A program made the translations under genes and the position numbers. A stretch of DNA of 64,000 bases from Acidimicrobiia bacterium (lineage in GTDB: Bacteria; Actinomycetota; Acidimicrobiia; Spongiisociales; UBA11373): contig CP129495.1 in the NCBI GenBank assembly GCA_030584185.1, positions 248,001-312,000 of the forward strand. Direction: 5' to 3'. The notes beneath the pieces are model-generated. The model saw only the letters and a list, made by a program, of their open reading frames with translations, was not told the origin of the DNA and made no database searches. The stretch's first letter is position 1, and the number at the start of each line of letters is the position of its first letter. This document shows positions 1 to 7,952 of this stretch, piece after piece.

Positions 1-24
1 CCCGGTCGAGGCGAGCCCGGTCGT

Positions 25-1239
25 CTAGAAGGTGGCGAGAGCCGCCAGCACCCGATCGACTTCCTCCTCCGTGTTGTAGTGGACGAACCCGATCCGGACC
101 AGGCCTCCAGCCTCGGCGAGGCCGAGGCGGCGCATCACCGCCGGGGCGTAGTAGTCGCCGTCCCACACGAAGATCCCGTCTTCACCCAGGCGGCGCGCCA
201 CCTCGCCCGGGGCCACGCCATCCACGGACACGGCGAAGGTGGCCACTCGTTCTGCCATGCGCCGCCGGTCATCGATGCCGTGAAGCCTCACCGCGGGAAT
301 GGACTCGAGGCCCTCCATGAAGCGCTCGCATAGAGCCGCCTCGTGGTCGGCGATCGCGGCGTAACCGGACAGAACGCGGGCACGACGATCCGGCCCGGAA
401 CCGAGCGACGCCAGATGCTCCACGGCGGCCGTCAGGCCGGCGAGGAGTTCGAAGGAAGGGGTTCCCGTCTCCCACCGGCCGGGGCCGATTGCGGGGGCAG
501 GTTCCAACCGGTAGGGCTCGTGCTCCATCAGCACCTCGGGTCGAGCGGCGACCAGTCCCAGGTGGGGGCCGAAGAACTTGTAGGACGAGGCGGCCACGAA
601 GTCGACGCCAAGGGCGAACAGGTCGACCGGCCGGTGGGCCGAGTGATGGACCGCGTCCAGATAGGTGACAGCCCCCACGCCTTGAGCCGCCTCGATGAGA
701 GCGGGGAACGGCGTGACGGTGCCCAGGGCGTTGGAGGCGGCGGTGAAGGCAGCCAGGCGGGTTCGCGGACCCAGGGCGGAACGGAAGGCATCTTCCGGCA
801 AGGTCCCGTCCGCGGGATCGAACTCGACTCTTCGCACCACGGCACCCCGCTCCTCGGCGGCGAGCCGCCACGGGGTGACGTTGGCGTCGTGGTCCAACGA
901 GGTCACGACCACTTCGTCCCCTGGTCTCCACCGGCGTGCCAGGGCCCGAGAGAAGGCGAAAGTGAGGGTGGTCATGTTGGGACCGAAGACGACCCCCTCG
1001 GGATCGGTACCCATCAGGTCGGCCGCCGCCTGGCGCGCTCCGGAGACCACCTCGCCCGCCAGCCGGCTAGAGGCGAAGCGGCCGCCCTGGTTGCTGACTC
1101 CTTCCTCGAGGAGCCCGGCGATGGCGTCGATCACCGCCCTCGGGACCTGGGTGCCGGCCGGGCCATCCAGGTAGGCGTTCCCGTCGGCGAGAGCCGGGAA
1201 GCGGCGGCGAACGGCGGCGACATCGAGGCCGGGAATCAT
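25..1239 (-). CDS. cysteine desulfurase-like PLP enzyme (class V aminotransferase fold)
   Basis: A 404-residue fold-type I PLP enzyme, presumably cytosolic. Asp195 followed by the pair His198-His199 fits the PLP-ring contact region, and Lys221 in SSYKFFGPH is the expected Schiff-base lysine. Length and the N-terminal LDGPAGTQVP resemble the cysteine desulfurase-like (VC1184-type) subfamily. I see no obvious catalytic Cys loop of the IscS kind, so sulfur transfer is not certain and another amino acid lyase or transaminase reaction is possible. The start was chosen at ATG 1239 because a TACGCT box lies exactly six bases upstream. A longer in-frame reading to 1716 has no coding character. The gene is divergent from the small gene at 1366. 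Confidence 0.85.
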   Translation of the reverse strand: MIPGLDVAAVRRRFPALADGNAYLDGPAGTQVPRAVIDAIAGLLEEGVSNQGGRFASSRLAGEVVSGARQAAADLMGTDPEGVVFGPNMTTLTFAFSRALARRWRPGDEVVVTSLDHDANVTPWRLAAEERGAVVRRVEFDPADGTLPEDAFRSALGPRTRLAAFTAASNALGTVTPFPALIEAAQGVGAVTYLDAVHHSAHRPVDLFALGVDFVAASSYKFFGPHLGLVAARPEVLMEHEPYRLEPAPAIGPGRWETGTPSFELLAGLTAAVEHLASLGSGPDRRARVLSGYAAIADHEAALCERFMEGLESIPAVRLHGIDDRRRMAERVATFAVSVDGVAPGEVARRLGEDGIFVWDGDYYAPAVMRRLGLAEAGGLVRIGFVHYNTEEEVDRVLAALATF

Positions 1240-1245
1240 GGCGCC

Positions 1246-1251
1246 AGCGTA
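1246..1251 (-). promoter_or_regulatory. leaderless -10 box of the desulfurase-like gene
   Basis: TACGCT on the minus strand, then GGCGCC (6 nt), then ATG 1239. There is no Shine-Dalgarno, so the mRNA probably starts at or near the initiation codon. Confidence 0.6.
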
Positions 1252-1365
1252 TCGGATGGCGACCGTCGCCCCAGCCGCCACCGGGGCCAGGTTGCTCACC
1301 CGAAAAGGTACCGTGATCGGGATGCGGCAGTCCAGGAGCCGCCTGGCGTCGCCAGGAGGACGGTG

Positions 1366-1620
1366 GTGTTCCAGATCCAGACCCAGATCATCGAATCCGA
1401 CGCAGGCGAGTTCGCCGGAGGCCGGATCGTCACCAGGGCCAGGTTGACGACGGTCGGTTCTTCGACCGGCCGAGCCCGCATGGAGTACCTCCGGCCGCTG
1501 GCCGTGGAACACCACCTTCCCGGTGGGAGGCGGACGGCGACGGTCAGGGACCCCCAGACGCTGTTCATGGTGGCGGCTCTCGCCCTGGGCATCGCAGGAA
1601 TCGTGAGGAGGAGGACATGA
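1366..1620 (+). CDS. small C-terminally anchored membrane protein coupled to the YtfJ-like gene
   Basis: An 84-residue protein that I do not recognise. It starts at GTG 1366, six bases after a perfect AGGAGG (1354-1359); GTG 1363 is an alternative. Its TGA shares ATGA with the start of the next gene, so the two are translationally coupled. Third codon positions are strongly G/C, unlike the other frames. The C-terminus is a short hydrophobic stretch (MVAALALGIAGIV) followed by RRRT, which suggests a tail anchor with a positive cytoplasmic end. The YtfJ-like partner ends the same way. The body is polar and beta-like (VFQIQTQIIESDAGEFAGGR). A joint role with the partner at the membrane is inferred from context only. 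Confidence 0.55.
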   Translation: MFQIQTQIIESDAGEFAGGRIVTRARLTTVGSSTGRARMEYLRPLAVEHHLPGGRRTATVRDPQTLFMVAALALGIAGIVRRRT

Positions 1621-1985
1621 GCCAGACACCCGAACCCAGGTCCACCGCAGAAGCGATCTCATTGGGCCTCGACAGGACCCTCGGCGATCTCGGCGTCGAG
1701 GTCTTCTCGGCGCCACACCAGGTGGGCGATCGTGTCGTCATCACCGCATCGGTGTACGAGAGAAGCGGAGGCTTCGGCTTCGGAGGTGGGGGTGGGGTCG
1801 ATGACGGCGCCAACTCCGGAGGCGGCTTCGGGGGTGGAGGCGGTGGATCGTCGGTGTCGCGCCCGGTCGCCGTCATCGAGGTGACGCCCGAAGGGGTGAC
1901 CGTGCGCCCGATCGTCGACATCACCCGCCTCCTGCTGGTCCTCGCGGGGATCCTCCTCGCCGTCAGGCGGTTTCGGCGCCGCTGA
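1617..1985 (+). CDS. YtfJ/GerW-like protein with C-terminal membrane anchor
   Basis: A 122-residue protein with the layout of the YtfJ/GerW (Spore_YtfJ) family: an N-terminal helical part (about 1-30), a beta region with VGDRVVITASVYE, two Gly-rich loops (about 50-80) and the conserved PVAVIEVTPEGVTVRPI segment. It ends in a hydrophobic helix (LLLVLAGILLAV) and RRFRRR, suggesting membrane attachment. In Bacillus, family members act in sporulation or germination. In actinobacteria the role is unknown and no sporulation is implied. The start ATG overlaps the stop of the gene upstream by 4 nt. Confidence 0.75.
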   Translation: MSQTPEPRSTAEAISLGLDRTLGDLGVEVFSAPHQVGDRVVITASVYERSGGFGFGGGGGVDDGANSGGGFGGGGGGSSVSRPVAVIEVTPEGVTVRPIVDITRLLLVLAGILLAVRRFRRR

Positions 1986-2108
1986 GCGAGACCATGTCCC
2001 GAGACGGGTTACTCTCCCCAGGGGAAGTGCCCGCGCCCTGCCTCCAATCTGGTACCGCCCCGACTCCCGCGGCTGTAATCTCTCGCAACCAATCGAGTGG
2101 AGGACCCC

Positions 2109-3650
2109 GTGGGCGGCCGTAGGTTCCTTGTGGTAGCAGTCCTCGTCCTCCTCGCATCGGCGTGTGGCGACGACTCCTCATCCGAGACCGCCCCCACCAC
2201 TTCGCCTCCGACGACCATCGAGCCGGATTCGACATCGACCGCCGCCGTCACCACCACCGAGGTCGCCACGACCTCATCGACGAGAAGCGCCCTTCCCGAT
2301 CACCTGGCAGAGCTGGTCACCATGTGTCACGAGCACACCACGCTCGCCTGCGACGAGTTCTTTCAGCACTTCATGGCCCTGGTACTCGGAGTTCATCCCG
2401 ATCCGCCGGATTCCGGGGCGATGACCGCCGCCATGCTCGGACTATGCGGTGACCATGTGGCCGGGGCCTGCAAGCTGGTGACGGCGGCACTCGCCGACGA
2501 CCCTTCGCTGCTGGCGGCGACCGTCGCCTGCGCCCTTGGGGACGCCGGTTCCTGTGCAGCGGCAGCCGCCGGTGAACCCCCGGCGACACCCCCCGTCGTT
2601 CCCGGCGTCGATGTCGGGTCCATCGTCGTGGCGCCTCCAGCGATACCCGGTGAGCCGGCGGGTGACGGTCCACATACCTACGGTGACGACCCGGTGCTCG
2701 ATGCCCTCGTCGACTCGTGTCTGCTCGGCAACTGGCTCGATTGCGACCAGCTCTTCCTGATGGCGCCAATCGGGTCCAACTACGAGATCCTCGGGATGTC
2801 CTGCAGCAGCCTGGTGGTCGGACAGTTCGGCTGCCAGAACCAGATGCAGGGCTCCGATCTCGTGATCGATCCCGGCTTCGACGCTCCGGTCCCCCTCGGC
2901 GGGTTGCCGGCCCGGATCCTCTCATTCACCGCAGGCCAGGAGACCGTGAACGCTCCCGGGACGGTCACCCTCAGTTGGACGACCGAGAACGCAGCCTGCG
3001 GCGCATACCTCGACGGTGTGCGTCACCTGGAGAACGCTTCGGCAACCGTCACCGTCCCGGCAGGGAGCCCGGCCACCATCACCTACACCCTCACCGCCTG
3101 GGATGCCACCTGCTCCCCAGCAACTCAAGCTCTCTCCCAGGTGACGATCGCCGTCATCGACACGACGACTACGACGCTCTCGGCTACCGCTGTTCACGCG
3201 TCTGGCGGGCCCGTCGACCTGTGGAGCATCGATTGGTTCGACCTCGATTCGGGTACCAAGACGTCGAACGGCCCCGCCACCGACTTGCTGTGGACGAGCG
3301 GATGCAGCGACGCCGACTGGCGTGCAATCGCCGAGACAACCGGCGACGGGTCGTCCTGCTACACGCTGAGTTCACCGGCTTCGAACGGCGGCCTGGCGTA
3401 CGCCGGGAGTGGCACGTACGACGACTGCCTGAACCGGCTTCCGTCAGGGATCCTCTCTTTGGACACCATCGCCGGGCAGGCGATCCCGAATTCGGCCGAC
3501 GGCCTGGTTGCCGTGATCTGTTACCGGACCGGTGAGGACAGACCGGGAGTGCTACGGGCGGCCAGAGTGCCGTCTGGTGCTCTCTGCTGGGGCGACCTCT
3601 GCGCCACCACCTGGGAAGTCCGAATCGCTTTCACCACCTGGGAGTCGTGA
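2109..3650 (+). CDS. secreted lipoprotein with duplicated Cys motif and Ig-like domain
   Basis: A 513-residue lipoprotein. It starts at GTG 2109, five bases after GGAGG, rather than at GTG 2097, which lies before the Shine-Dalgarno. The signal peptide ends in the lipobox LASAC. A Ser/Thr-rich spacer follows, then two related Cys-containing segments, the second being LDALVDSCLLGNWLDCDQLF followed by YEILGMSCS. This resembles the 'DALYDACAAGD..ACDDLY..S..GSEYE' pattern common in actinobacterial membrane proteins; the first copy (LAELVTMCHEHTTLACDEFF) is degenerate. An Ig/PKD-like beta domain comes next (around ILSFTAGQ, VTLSWTTENAAC), then an unassigned C-terminal domain. The likely location is the outer face of the membrane; function is unknown. 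Confidence 0.75.
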   Translation: MGGRRFLVVAVLVLLASACGDDSSSETAPTTSPPTTIEPDSTSTAAVTTTEVATTSSTRSALPDHLAELVTMCHEHTTLACDEFFQHFMALVLGVHPDPPDSGAMTAAMLGLCGDHVAGACKLVTAALADDPSLLAATVACALGDAGSCAAAAAGEPPATPPVVPGVDVGSIVVAPPAIPGEPAGDGPHTYGDDPVLDALVDSCLLGNWLDCDQLFLMAPIGSNYEILGMSCSSLVVGQFGCQNQMQGSDLVIDPGFDAPVPLGGLPARILSFTAGQETVNAPGTVTLSWTTENAACGAYLDGVRHLENASATVTVPAGSPATITYTLTAWDATCSPATQALSQVTIAVIDTTTTTLSATAVHASGGPVDLWSIDWFDLDSGTKTSNGPATDLLWTSGCSDADWRAIAETTGDGSSCYTLSSPASNGGLAYAGSGTYDDCLNRLPSGILSLDTIAGQAIPNSADGLVAVICYRTGEDRPGVLRAARVPSGALCWGDLCATTWEVRIAFTTWES

Positions 3651-3667
3651 GCCCGGGGACGGGCACC

Positions 3668-4996
3668 TCACGACTCCCCGAAGACGATCCCCACCTCGGC
3701 ACCGCCGCCGGCACGATTCCTGGCCACCACCTGCCACCCGTGTTGTTCGGCGACAGCGGCGACTATCGCCAGCCCCAGGCCGGATCCCGGCATCGAACGG
3801 GCGGCAGCAGAGCGATAGAACCGCTTGAACACGAAGGGAAGGTCATCGGGCTCGAACCCGGGTCCCCGATCGCGGACCATCAGGGTGGCGGCGTCGAACG
3901 AAACCTCGATCACACCATCGGGCGGGCTCCACTTGACGGCGTTGTCCACCAGGTTCCCAATGGCGCGCGTCACGGCCGCCCGACGCCCCTCGAGTTCGAC
4001 CGGCTGCCCCGAGACCCGGATCTCCTGGTTGGCACGACGCCGGGCCCTTTCCAGCACCTCGCTCACGACCTCTCCCAAGTCGACCCGACCGACTTCCTCC
4101 TCGTCCCTCCCCACGGTGGCCAGGTCGACGAGTTCCGCAACCAGCGAGCCGAGCTCCTGAACCTCGGCGGCAAGGTCGGCCAGCATCGCCTCGCGGTCGC
4201 TCTCGGGAACCCCGCCTCGCGCCAACAGCTCCACGTTGGTGCGGACGCTGGTCAGCGGTGTTCGTAACTCATGGGAGGCATCGGCTACAAGCCGTTGCTG
4301 GGCGGCCCGCGCCGTCTCCAGGCGGGCGAGCATCTCGTTGAATGCTGCAGCCAGGCGACCGACCTCGTCGTCCGACTCCACCGGTATTGCGGCATCGAGC
4401 GCCCCTGTGGCCGCCACATGCTCCGCCGCTCCGGTGAGGGTCTGCACCGGACGGATGGCACGGCCGGCAAGAGCCCAGCCGCCGACTCCGGCGAGGAGGG
4501 CCCCGAAGACGCCGATAAGCAGCAGACGGTTGCGCAGTGCGGCCAGGAAGGCCTCGGTCTCGGTCAGGTCGCGTGCCACCTGCAGTGCCGACCCGCGGGC
4601 GGCGCGGCGGGTGAGCAATCGGTAGTTGGTTCCGTCGATGGCCTCGGTGCGAAGCCATTCAGGGGCCGACCCATCCTTCACCGCCAGGTCTCGCGGAACC
4701 ACGGGCAGCACGACGGTTCCCGACCCGAGGGAGACGACGGACCCATCGGGCAGGATGACCTGGGCGATCACGTCCTCCCCCACCACCTGCCCGGCCTCAC
4801 CGCGCGGCATCGCCTCCGGGTCCAGCCTGCCCGCCACGTCGATGACCGCCGCCAGCGGCGCCCGGACCTTCAGGAAGCGGTCGATGGACGCCATCGCCTC
4901 GTTCTCCGCCGAGCGATAGGCGGCGAAGGTGACCAGGCCCACGGTCACCGCAACCGCGGCGGCGACGAACGCCGCCAGGCGGGCGCGCAGGCTCAT
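3668..4996 (-). CDS. sensor histidine kinase (MprB-like)
   Basis: A 442-residue membrane sensor kinase. It has transmembrane helices at about 7-25 and 157-178 around an extracytoplasmic sensor of about 130 residues, a HAMP domain (about 180-228), an H-box with phospho-acceptor His242 in [12 protein letters not shown], and a HATPase_c domain with [22 protein letters not shown] and GSGLGLAI. The start ATG overlaps the stop of the response regulator by 4 nt (ATGA), so the two are coupled. HAMP and H-box resemble the mycobacterial envelope-stress sensor MprB, but the sensor domain gives no hint of the signal. It ends 17 nt from the convergent lipoprotein gene with no hairpin visible. Confidence 0.9.
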   Translation of the reverse strand: MSLRARLAAFVAAAVAVTVGLVTFAAYRSAENEAMASIDRFLKVRAPLAAVIDVAGRLDPEAMPRGEAGQVVGEDVIAQVILPDGSVVSLGSGTVVLPVVPRDLAVKDGSAPEWLRTEAIDGTNYRLLTRRAARGSALQVARDLTETEAFLAALRNRLLLIGVFGALLAGVGGWALAGRAIRPVQTLTGAAEHVAATGALDAAIPVESDDEVGRLAAAFNEMLARLETARAAQQRLVADASHELRTPLTSVRTNVELLARGGVPESDREAMLADLAAEVQELGSLVAELVDLATVGRDEEEVGRVDLGEVVSEVLERARRRANQEIRVSGQPVELEGRRAAVTRAIGNLVDNAVKWSPPDGVIEVSFDAATLMVRDRGPGFEPDDLPFVFKRFYRSAAARSMPGSGLGLAIVAAVAEQHGWQVVARNRAGGGAEVGIVFGES

Positions 4997-5670
4997 TTCT
5001 CGCGGACCACGTAGCCGACTCCTCGCACCGTGTGGATCAACCGCGGTTCCCCCTCGGTCTCGGTCTTGCGACGCAGGTAGCCGACGTACACGTCGAGCGA
5101 GTTGGAGGTCGTCTCGAAGTCGATCCCCCAGATGCGGTCGTAGATGAGGTCCCGGCTGAGGACGATGCGGGCGTTGCGCATCATCAACTCCAGCAGGTCG
5201 AACTCGGTCTTGGTGAGATCGATCTCGCGCTCACCGCGCTTCACGGTGCGGGCCGCCGGATCGAGCACCAGGTCGGCGACCCGGATGCGCTCGCTCGGAT
5301 CCTCCGGTGAAGCCCGTCGCAGCAATGCCCGCACCCGGGCGAGCAGCTCCTCCACACCGAACGGCTTCACCAGGTAGTCGTCGGCTCCGGCATCGAGCCC
5401 GGCCACGCGGTCGGCGACCTCGTGGCGGGCGGTGAGCATCAGGATCGGGGTGCGATCTCCGGCCTCGCGGAGTCGCCGGCAGGTCTCGAGCCCGTCCATG
5501 TTGGGCATCATCACGTCGAGCACGATCACATCGGGGAAGGACATGGCCGCAGCAGCCAGACCGGCGCGGCCGTCCTCGGCGGTGACCACCTCGTACCCCT
5601 CGAAACCGAGGGCGCGCTCCACCGAGCGGCGCACCGCCGCATCGTCTTCGACCACCAGCACCTTCGACAT
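4993..5670 (-). CDS. OmpR/PhoB-family response regulator (MprA-like)
   Basis: A 225-residue two-domain regulator. The receiver domain has acidic residues at VVEDD, phospho-acceptor Asp52 in [13 protein letters not shown], and the conserved Lys in DDYLVKPFG. The C-terminal winged helix contains [13 protein letters not shown] and the wing [10 protein letters not shown]...TVRGVGYV. The start was set at ATG 5670, where homology begins ([10 protein letters not shown]); the 22 upstream in-frame residues look non-coding. The bases before this ATG have no Shine-Dalgarno, but a TACCCT box lies seven bases upstream. It is the first gene of the two-gene operon with the kinase. Confidence 0.92.
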   Translation of the reverse strand: MSKVLVVEDDAAVRRSVERALGFEGYEVVTAEDGRAGLAAAAMSFPDVIVLDVMMPNMDGLETCRRLREAGDRTPILMLTARHEVADRVAGLDAGADDYLVKPFGVEELLARVRALLRRASPEDPSERIRVADLVLDPAARTVKRGEREIDLTKTEFDLLELMMRNARIVLSRDLIYDRIWGIDFETTSNSLDVYVGYLRRKTETEGEPRLIHTVRGVGYVVREK

Positions 5671-5677
5671 GATCAGG

Positions 5678-5683
5678 AGGGTA
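5678..5683 (-). promoter_or_regulatory. leaderless-type -10 box of the two-component operon
   Basis: TACCCT on the minus strand, seven bases before ATG 5670. The sequence between is CCTGATC, which is not an SD, supporting initiation on a leaderless message. Confidence 0.45.
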
Positions 5684-5752
5684 CCGGGAGAGGGTGTGAC
5701 CTCGGTGACAGCCGGATGAGAGACGGATGAGTCCACCGCCGACCGGCGGCCC

Positions 5753-5758
5753 TACGCT
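5753..5758 (+). promoter_or_regulatory. leaderless -10 box of the nitroreductase-family gene
   Basis: TACGCT, then TGCCCC (6 nt), then GTG 5765. No SD is present. Confidence 0.55.
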
Positions 5759-5764
5759 TGCCCC

Positions 5765-6217
5765 GTGGGCGTTTACACCGGACTCATTCGCCGCCTCGGC
5801 CACCGGCGTTGGTTCGCCTCCCTCGGCGCCCGACTGCTTCCGTCTCTCGACCGCGGGGTGCGCCGGCTCACCGGAGGGAACCGTCTCCTGACCCCGCCCG
5901 CGATCCCCAACCTGGTGCTGCACCTGGCAGGACGAAAGCCGGTGCCGCTGCTCTACGCCAGGGACGGCGAGGCCTTCGTCGTGGCCGCCACCAACTGGGG
6001 TGCGGCTGCGCACCCGGTGTGGTCGCAGCGACTCATCGACCGGCCCGATGCCACCGTGGAGATGGCTGGCCGCTTGACGCCCGTGACTGCCCGCCTTCTC
6101 GACGATGCGGAGGTCGCCAGGGTGTGGCCGGCACTCCTCGCCGTGTGGCCCGCGTTCGAGACCTACCGGGAGCGCGCCGGGCGCCCGATCAGGGTGTTCG
6201 CCATGGCGCCGCGCTGA
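5765..6217 (+). CDS. F420-type (DDN family) nitroreductase/oxidoreductase
   Basis: A 150-residue split-barrel protein of the deazaflavin-dependent nitroreductase (DDN) family. The segment TPPAIPNLVLHLAGRKPVPLLYARDGEAFVVAATNWG... has the family layout: a substrate strand, then DG..F.VVA..WG, then W.RRL-type contact (here WSQRL). Members reduce quinones, nitroaromatics or enones with F420H2 near the membrane; the actual substrate is unknown. It starts at GTG 5765 with a leaderless promoter. The stop is 23 nt before the VIT1-like gene, suggesting co-transcription. Together with the luciferase-like enzyme at 19.5 kb it implies that the host makes F420. Confidence 0.75.
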   Translation: MGVYTGLIRRLGHRRWFASLGARLLPSLDRGVRRLTGGNRLLTPPAIPNLVLHLAGRKPVPLLYARDGEAFVVAATNWGAAAHPVWSQRLIDRPDATVEMAGRLTPVTARLLDDAEVARVWPALLAVWPAFETYRERAGRPIRVFAMAPR

Positions 6218-6240
6218 GGTCCGGCACCGGCTCCCCTACC

Positions 6241-6999
6241 ATGGGATTCCCGACCGAGCGAGGCCTGCCGGTGGCAGCGATCGACTCCGCAGACAAGCCC
6301 GACGGATACGAGCCGCACATCGGTGACAGCCGCCAGTACTGGCGGGACATCATCCTGGGGGTGAACGACGGCCTGGTCTCGATGCTGCTGCTGGTCGCAG
6401 GCGTCGTCGGCGGCGGGCTCTCCGCCGAGCAGGTGCTGCTCACCGGTGTCGCCGGCGCCATCGCCGGTGCGATCTCGATGGCGGCCGGGGAGTACCTGGC
6501 GACCAAGTCTCAGGACGACGTGCTGGCGGCCGAGTTGAGTCTGGAGAGGGTCCACATCGCAAACTTCAGGGAGATGGAGGTCGAACAGCTGCGGGGAATG
6601 TTCCGGGAGATGGGCGTCGCCCCCGAGGCGATTCCGTCCGTGGTGGAGGCATTCTCCGCCGACGACCACGTGCTGCTCAATGCGATGAAGGCCCTGGAGT
6701 TCGGCGTCGTCGACTCGGAACGACGCTCCCCCTACACGGCGATGTACGCCTCGGGCCTGCTCTTCCTGCTCGGTTCGGCGTCGTCGGTGCTTCCCTTCGT
6801 CTTCACCGAGGACGCCTCGACAGGCCTGCTCTGGGCCTCGCTGCTCACCGCTGCCGGGCTCTTCGCAGTGGGGGTGGTCAAGGCGGTGGTGTCGCGCTCG
6901 TCGTTCGTCCGATCGGGGCTCGAGAACCTGCTCATCGCCGGTGCCGGAGGCGTGACGGCTTGGTGGGTGGGCAGGCTGGTCGGCACGACACTGTCCTGA
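6241..6999 (+). CDS. VIT1/CCC1-family membrane transporter
   Basis: A 252-residue membrane protein. After a polar N-terminus (about 1-35, HIGDSRQYWRDI), a first helix carries the family signature LGVNDGLVSMLLLVAGVVGG. A second helix ends in SMAAGEYLATKSQ, followed by a charged cytosolic segment with repeated Glu (LSLERVHIANFREMEVEQL, about 95-150) and three C-terminal helices. Family members move Fe2+ or Mn2+ into vacuoles or out of the cytosol; here metal export is inferred. The start is ATG 6241, but GTG 6271 is possible because the first ten residues are not conserved-looking. It ends 11 nt from the convergent DinB gene. Confidence 0.8.
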   Translation: MGFPTERGLPVAAIDSADKPDGYEPHIGDSRQYWRDIILGVNDGLVSMLLLVAGVVGGGLSAEQVLLTGVAGAIAGAISMAAGEYLATKSQDDVLAAELSLERVHIANFREMEVEQLRGMFREMGVAPEAIPSVVEAFSADDHVLLNAMKALEFGVVDSERRSPYTAMYASGLLFLLGSASSVLPFVFTEDASTGLLWASLLTAAGLFAVGVVKAVVSRSSFVRSGLENLLIAGAGGVTAWWVGRLVGTTLS

Positions 7000-7010
7000 G
7001 GCGCAGCGTC

Positions 7011-7885
7011 TCAGTGTTGGCGGACACCTTCTGCGGCGTCGGCCATCTGGGCGAAGTGCGTCGGCTCGTGGTTGGCGAAGTAGCTCACCTGTTCGATCAG
7101 GGTCAACCGCCCCCACTCGGGGTGCCGTCCGGTGCGCCACCAGTCGTCCATCACCAGGGCTTCGAGCCTCTTCAGCACGGCGGCGCGTGAGTCGCGATAG
7201 CCGGCGAAGATCTGGGCCGTGGTGCGCGACACCTCGGAGGTCTGCGCCCACACCTGCATGGCGGTGAGCACGGGATCATCGGCGGCGAGGAACTGCCCCA
7301 CCCGATCGGCGAGCAGAGCCTGGGCGTTGGAGAGGTGATCGAGGACCTGGGCCACCGACCAGCCTCCGCCGGGAGCGGGATGCCGTAGCGCATCCTCGTC
7401 GAGGTCGCCCATGATGGCGGCTATGACCTCGGGCGCCCCCGCCAGGCGCTGCAGCGATTCGGCAGGCGACGACTCGGAGAGCCAGTAGACACCGCGGAAT
7501 CGCTCGAAGGTGGACCCCCAGGCGCCGCAGTCGGGGCAGCGCCCCTCTGGCCGCCTCGTCTCGACCCGACCACACAGGCGGCACACCATCGGATCCGGGG
7601 TCTCGTCGAAGGTGCAGATCCCCCCGGCACGCAGCACCGTGGCAGCCGCACGAAGGGGCTCGGCCAGGGCGGCGGCGGGGTGGCTCCGATGGCTTCGGCT
7701 ATCGACTCCAGGGTGTCCGCCTGTTCGGCCGGAAGGCGGGTCGAGGCCACCTGATGACCGGCTCGTCGCCCCTGGGAGGCGGCGGCCGCCCGGAGCAACT
7801 TGGCCACGTTGTACTGCCCCTCGTCGGCCAGAGCCACCGCCATGGAGAGCAGGCGGGGGGCGTCGGCGGCGCTCTCTGCAACCAT
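7011..7885 (-). pseudogene. DinB-family protein with zinc ribbon, frameshifted
   Basis: One gene read in two frames. Frame 1 starts at ATG 7885 after a GAGAGGAA Shine-Dalgarno and encodes a helical N-terminus (MVAESAADAPRLLSMAVALA...). Frame 2 carries a rubredoxin-like ribbon (CRLCGR...CPDCGAWG) and a DinB four-helix domain (WSVAQVLDHLSNA, NHEPTHFAQMAD) to 7011. The switch lies at the G run 7677-7680. One extra base there would give a continuous 291-residue protein (...IGATPAAALAEPLRAAATV). So this is either a one-base deletion or a sequencing error in a homopolymer. DinB proteins bind a metal with three His and often act in thiol or DNA-damage chemistry; the ribbon-DinB fusion is uncommon. 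Function unknown. Confidence 0.7.
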
Positions 7886-7952
7886 AGGGATGTTCCTCTC
7901 TGGGGTCGCCCAGGCTACCGATGTGCTGTGTCGCCGGAGGGCTGAATCGAGG

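Noticed and set aside
343-1362. Long plus-strand frame over the desulfurase gene, ending in the small protein
   Set aside because: Only the part after GTG 1366 has a Shine-Dalgarno and coding character. The rest is antisense to a clear PLP enzyme.
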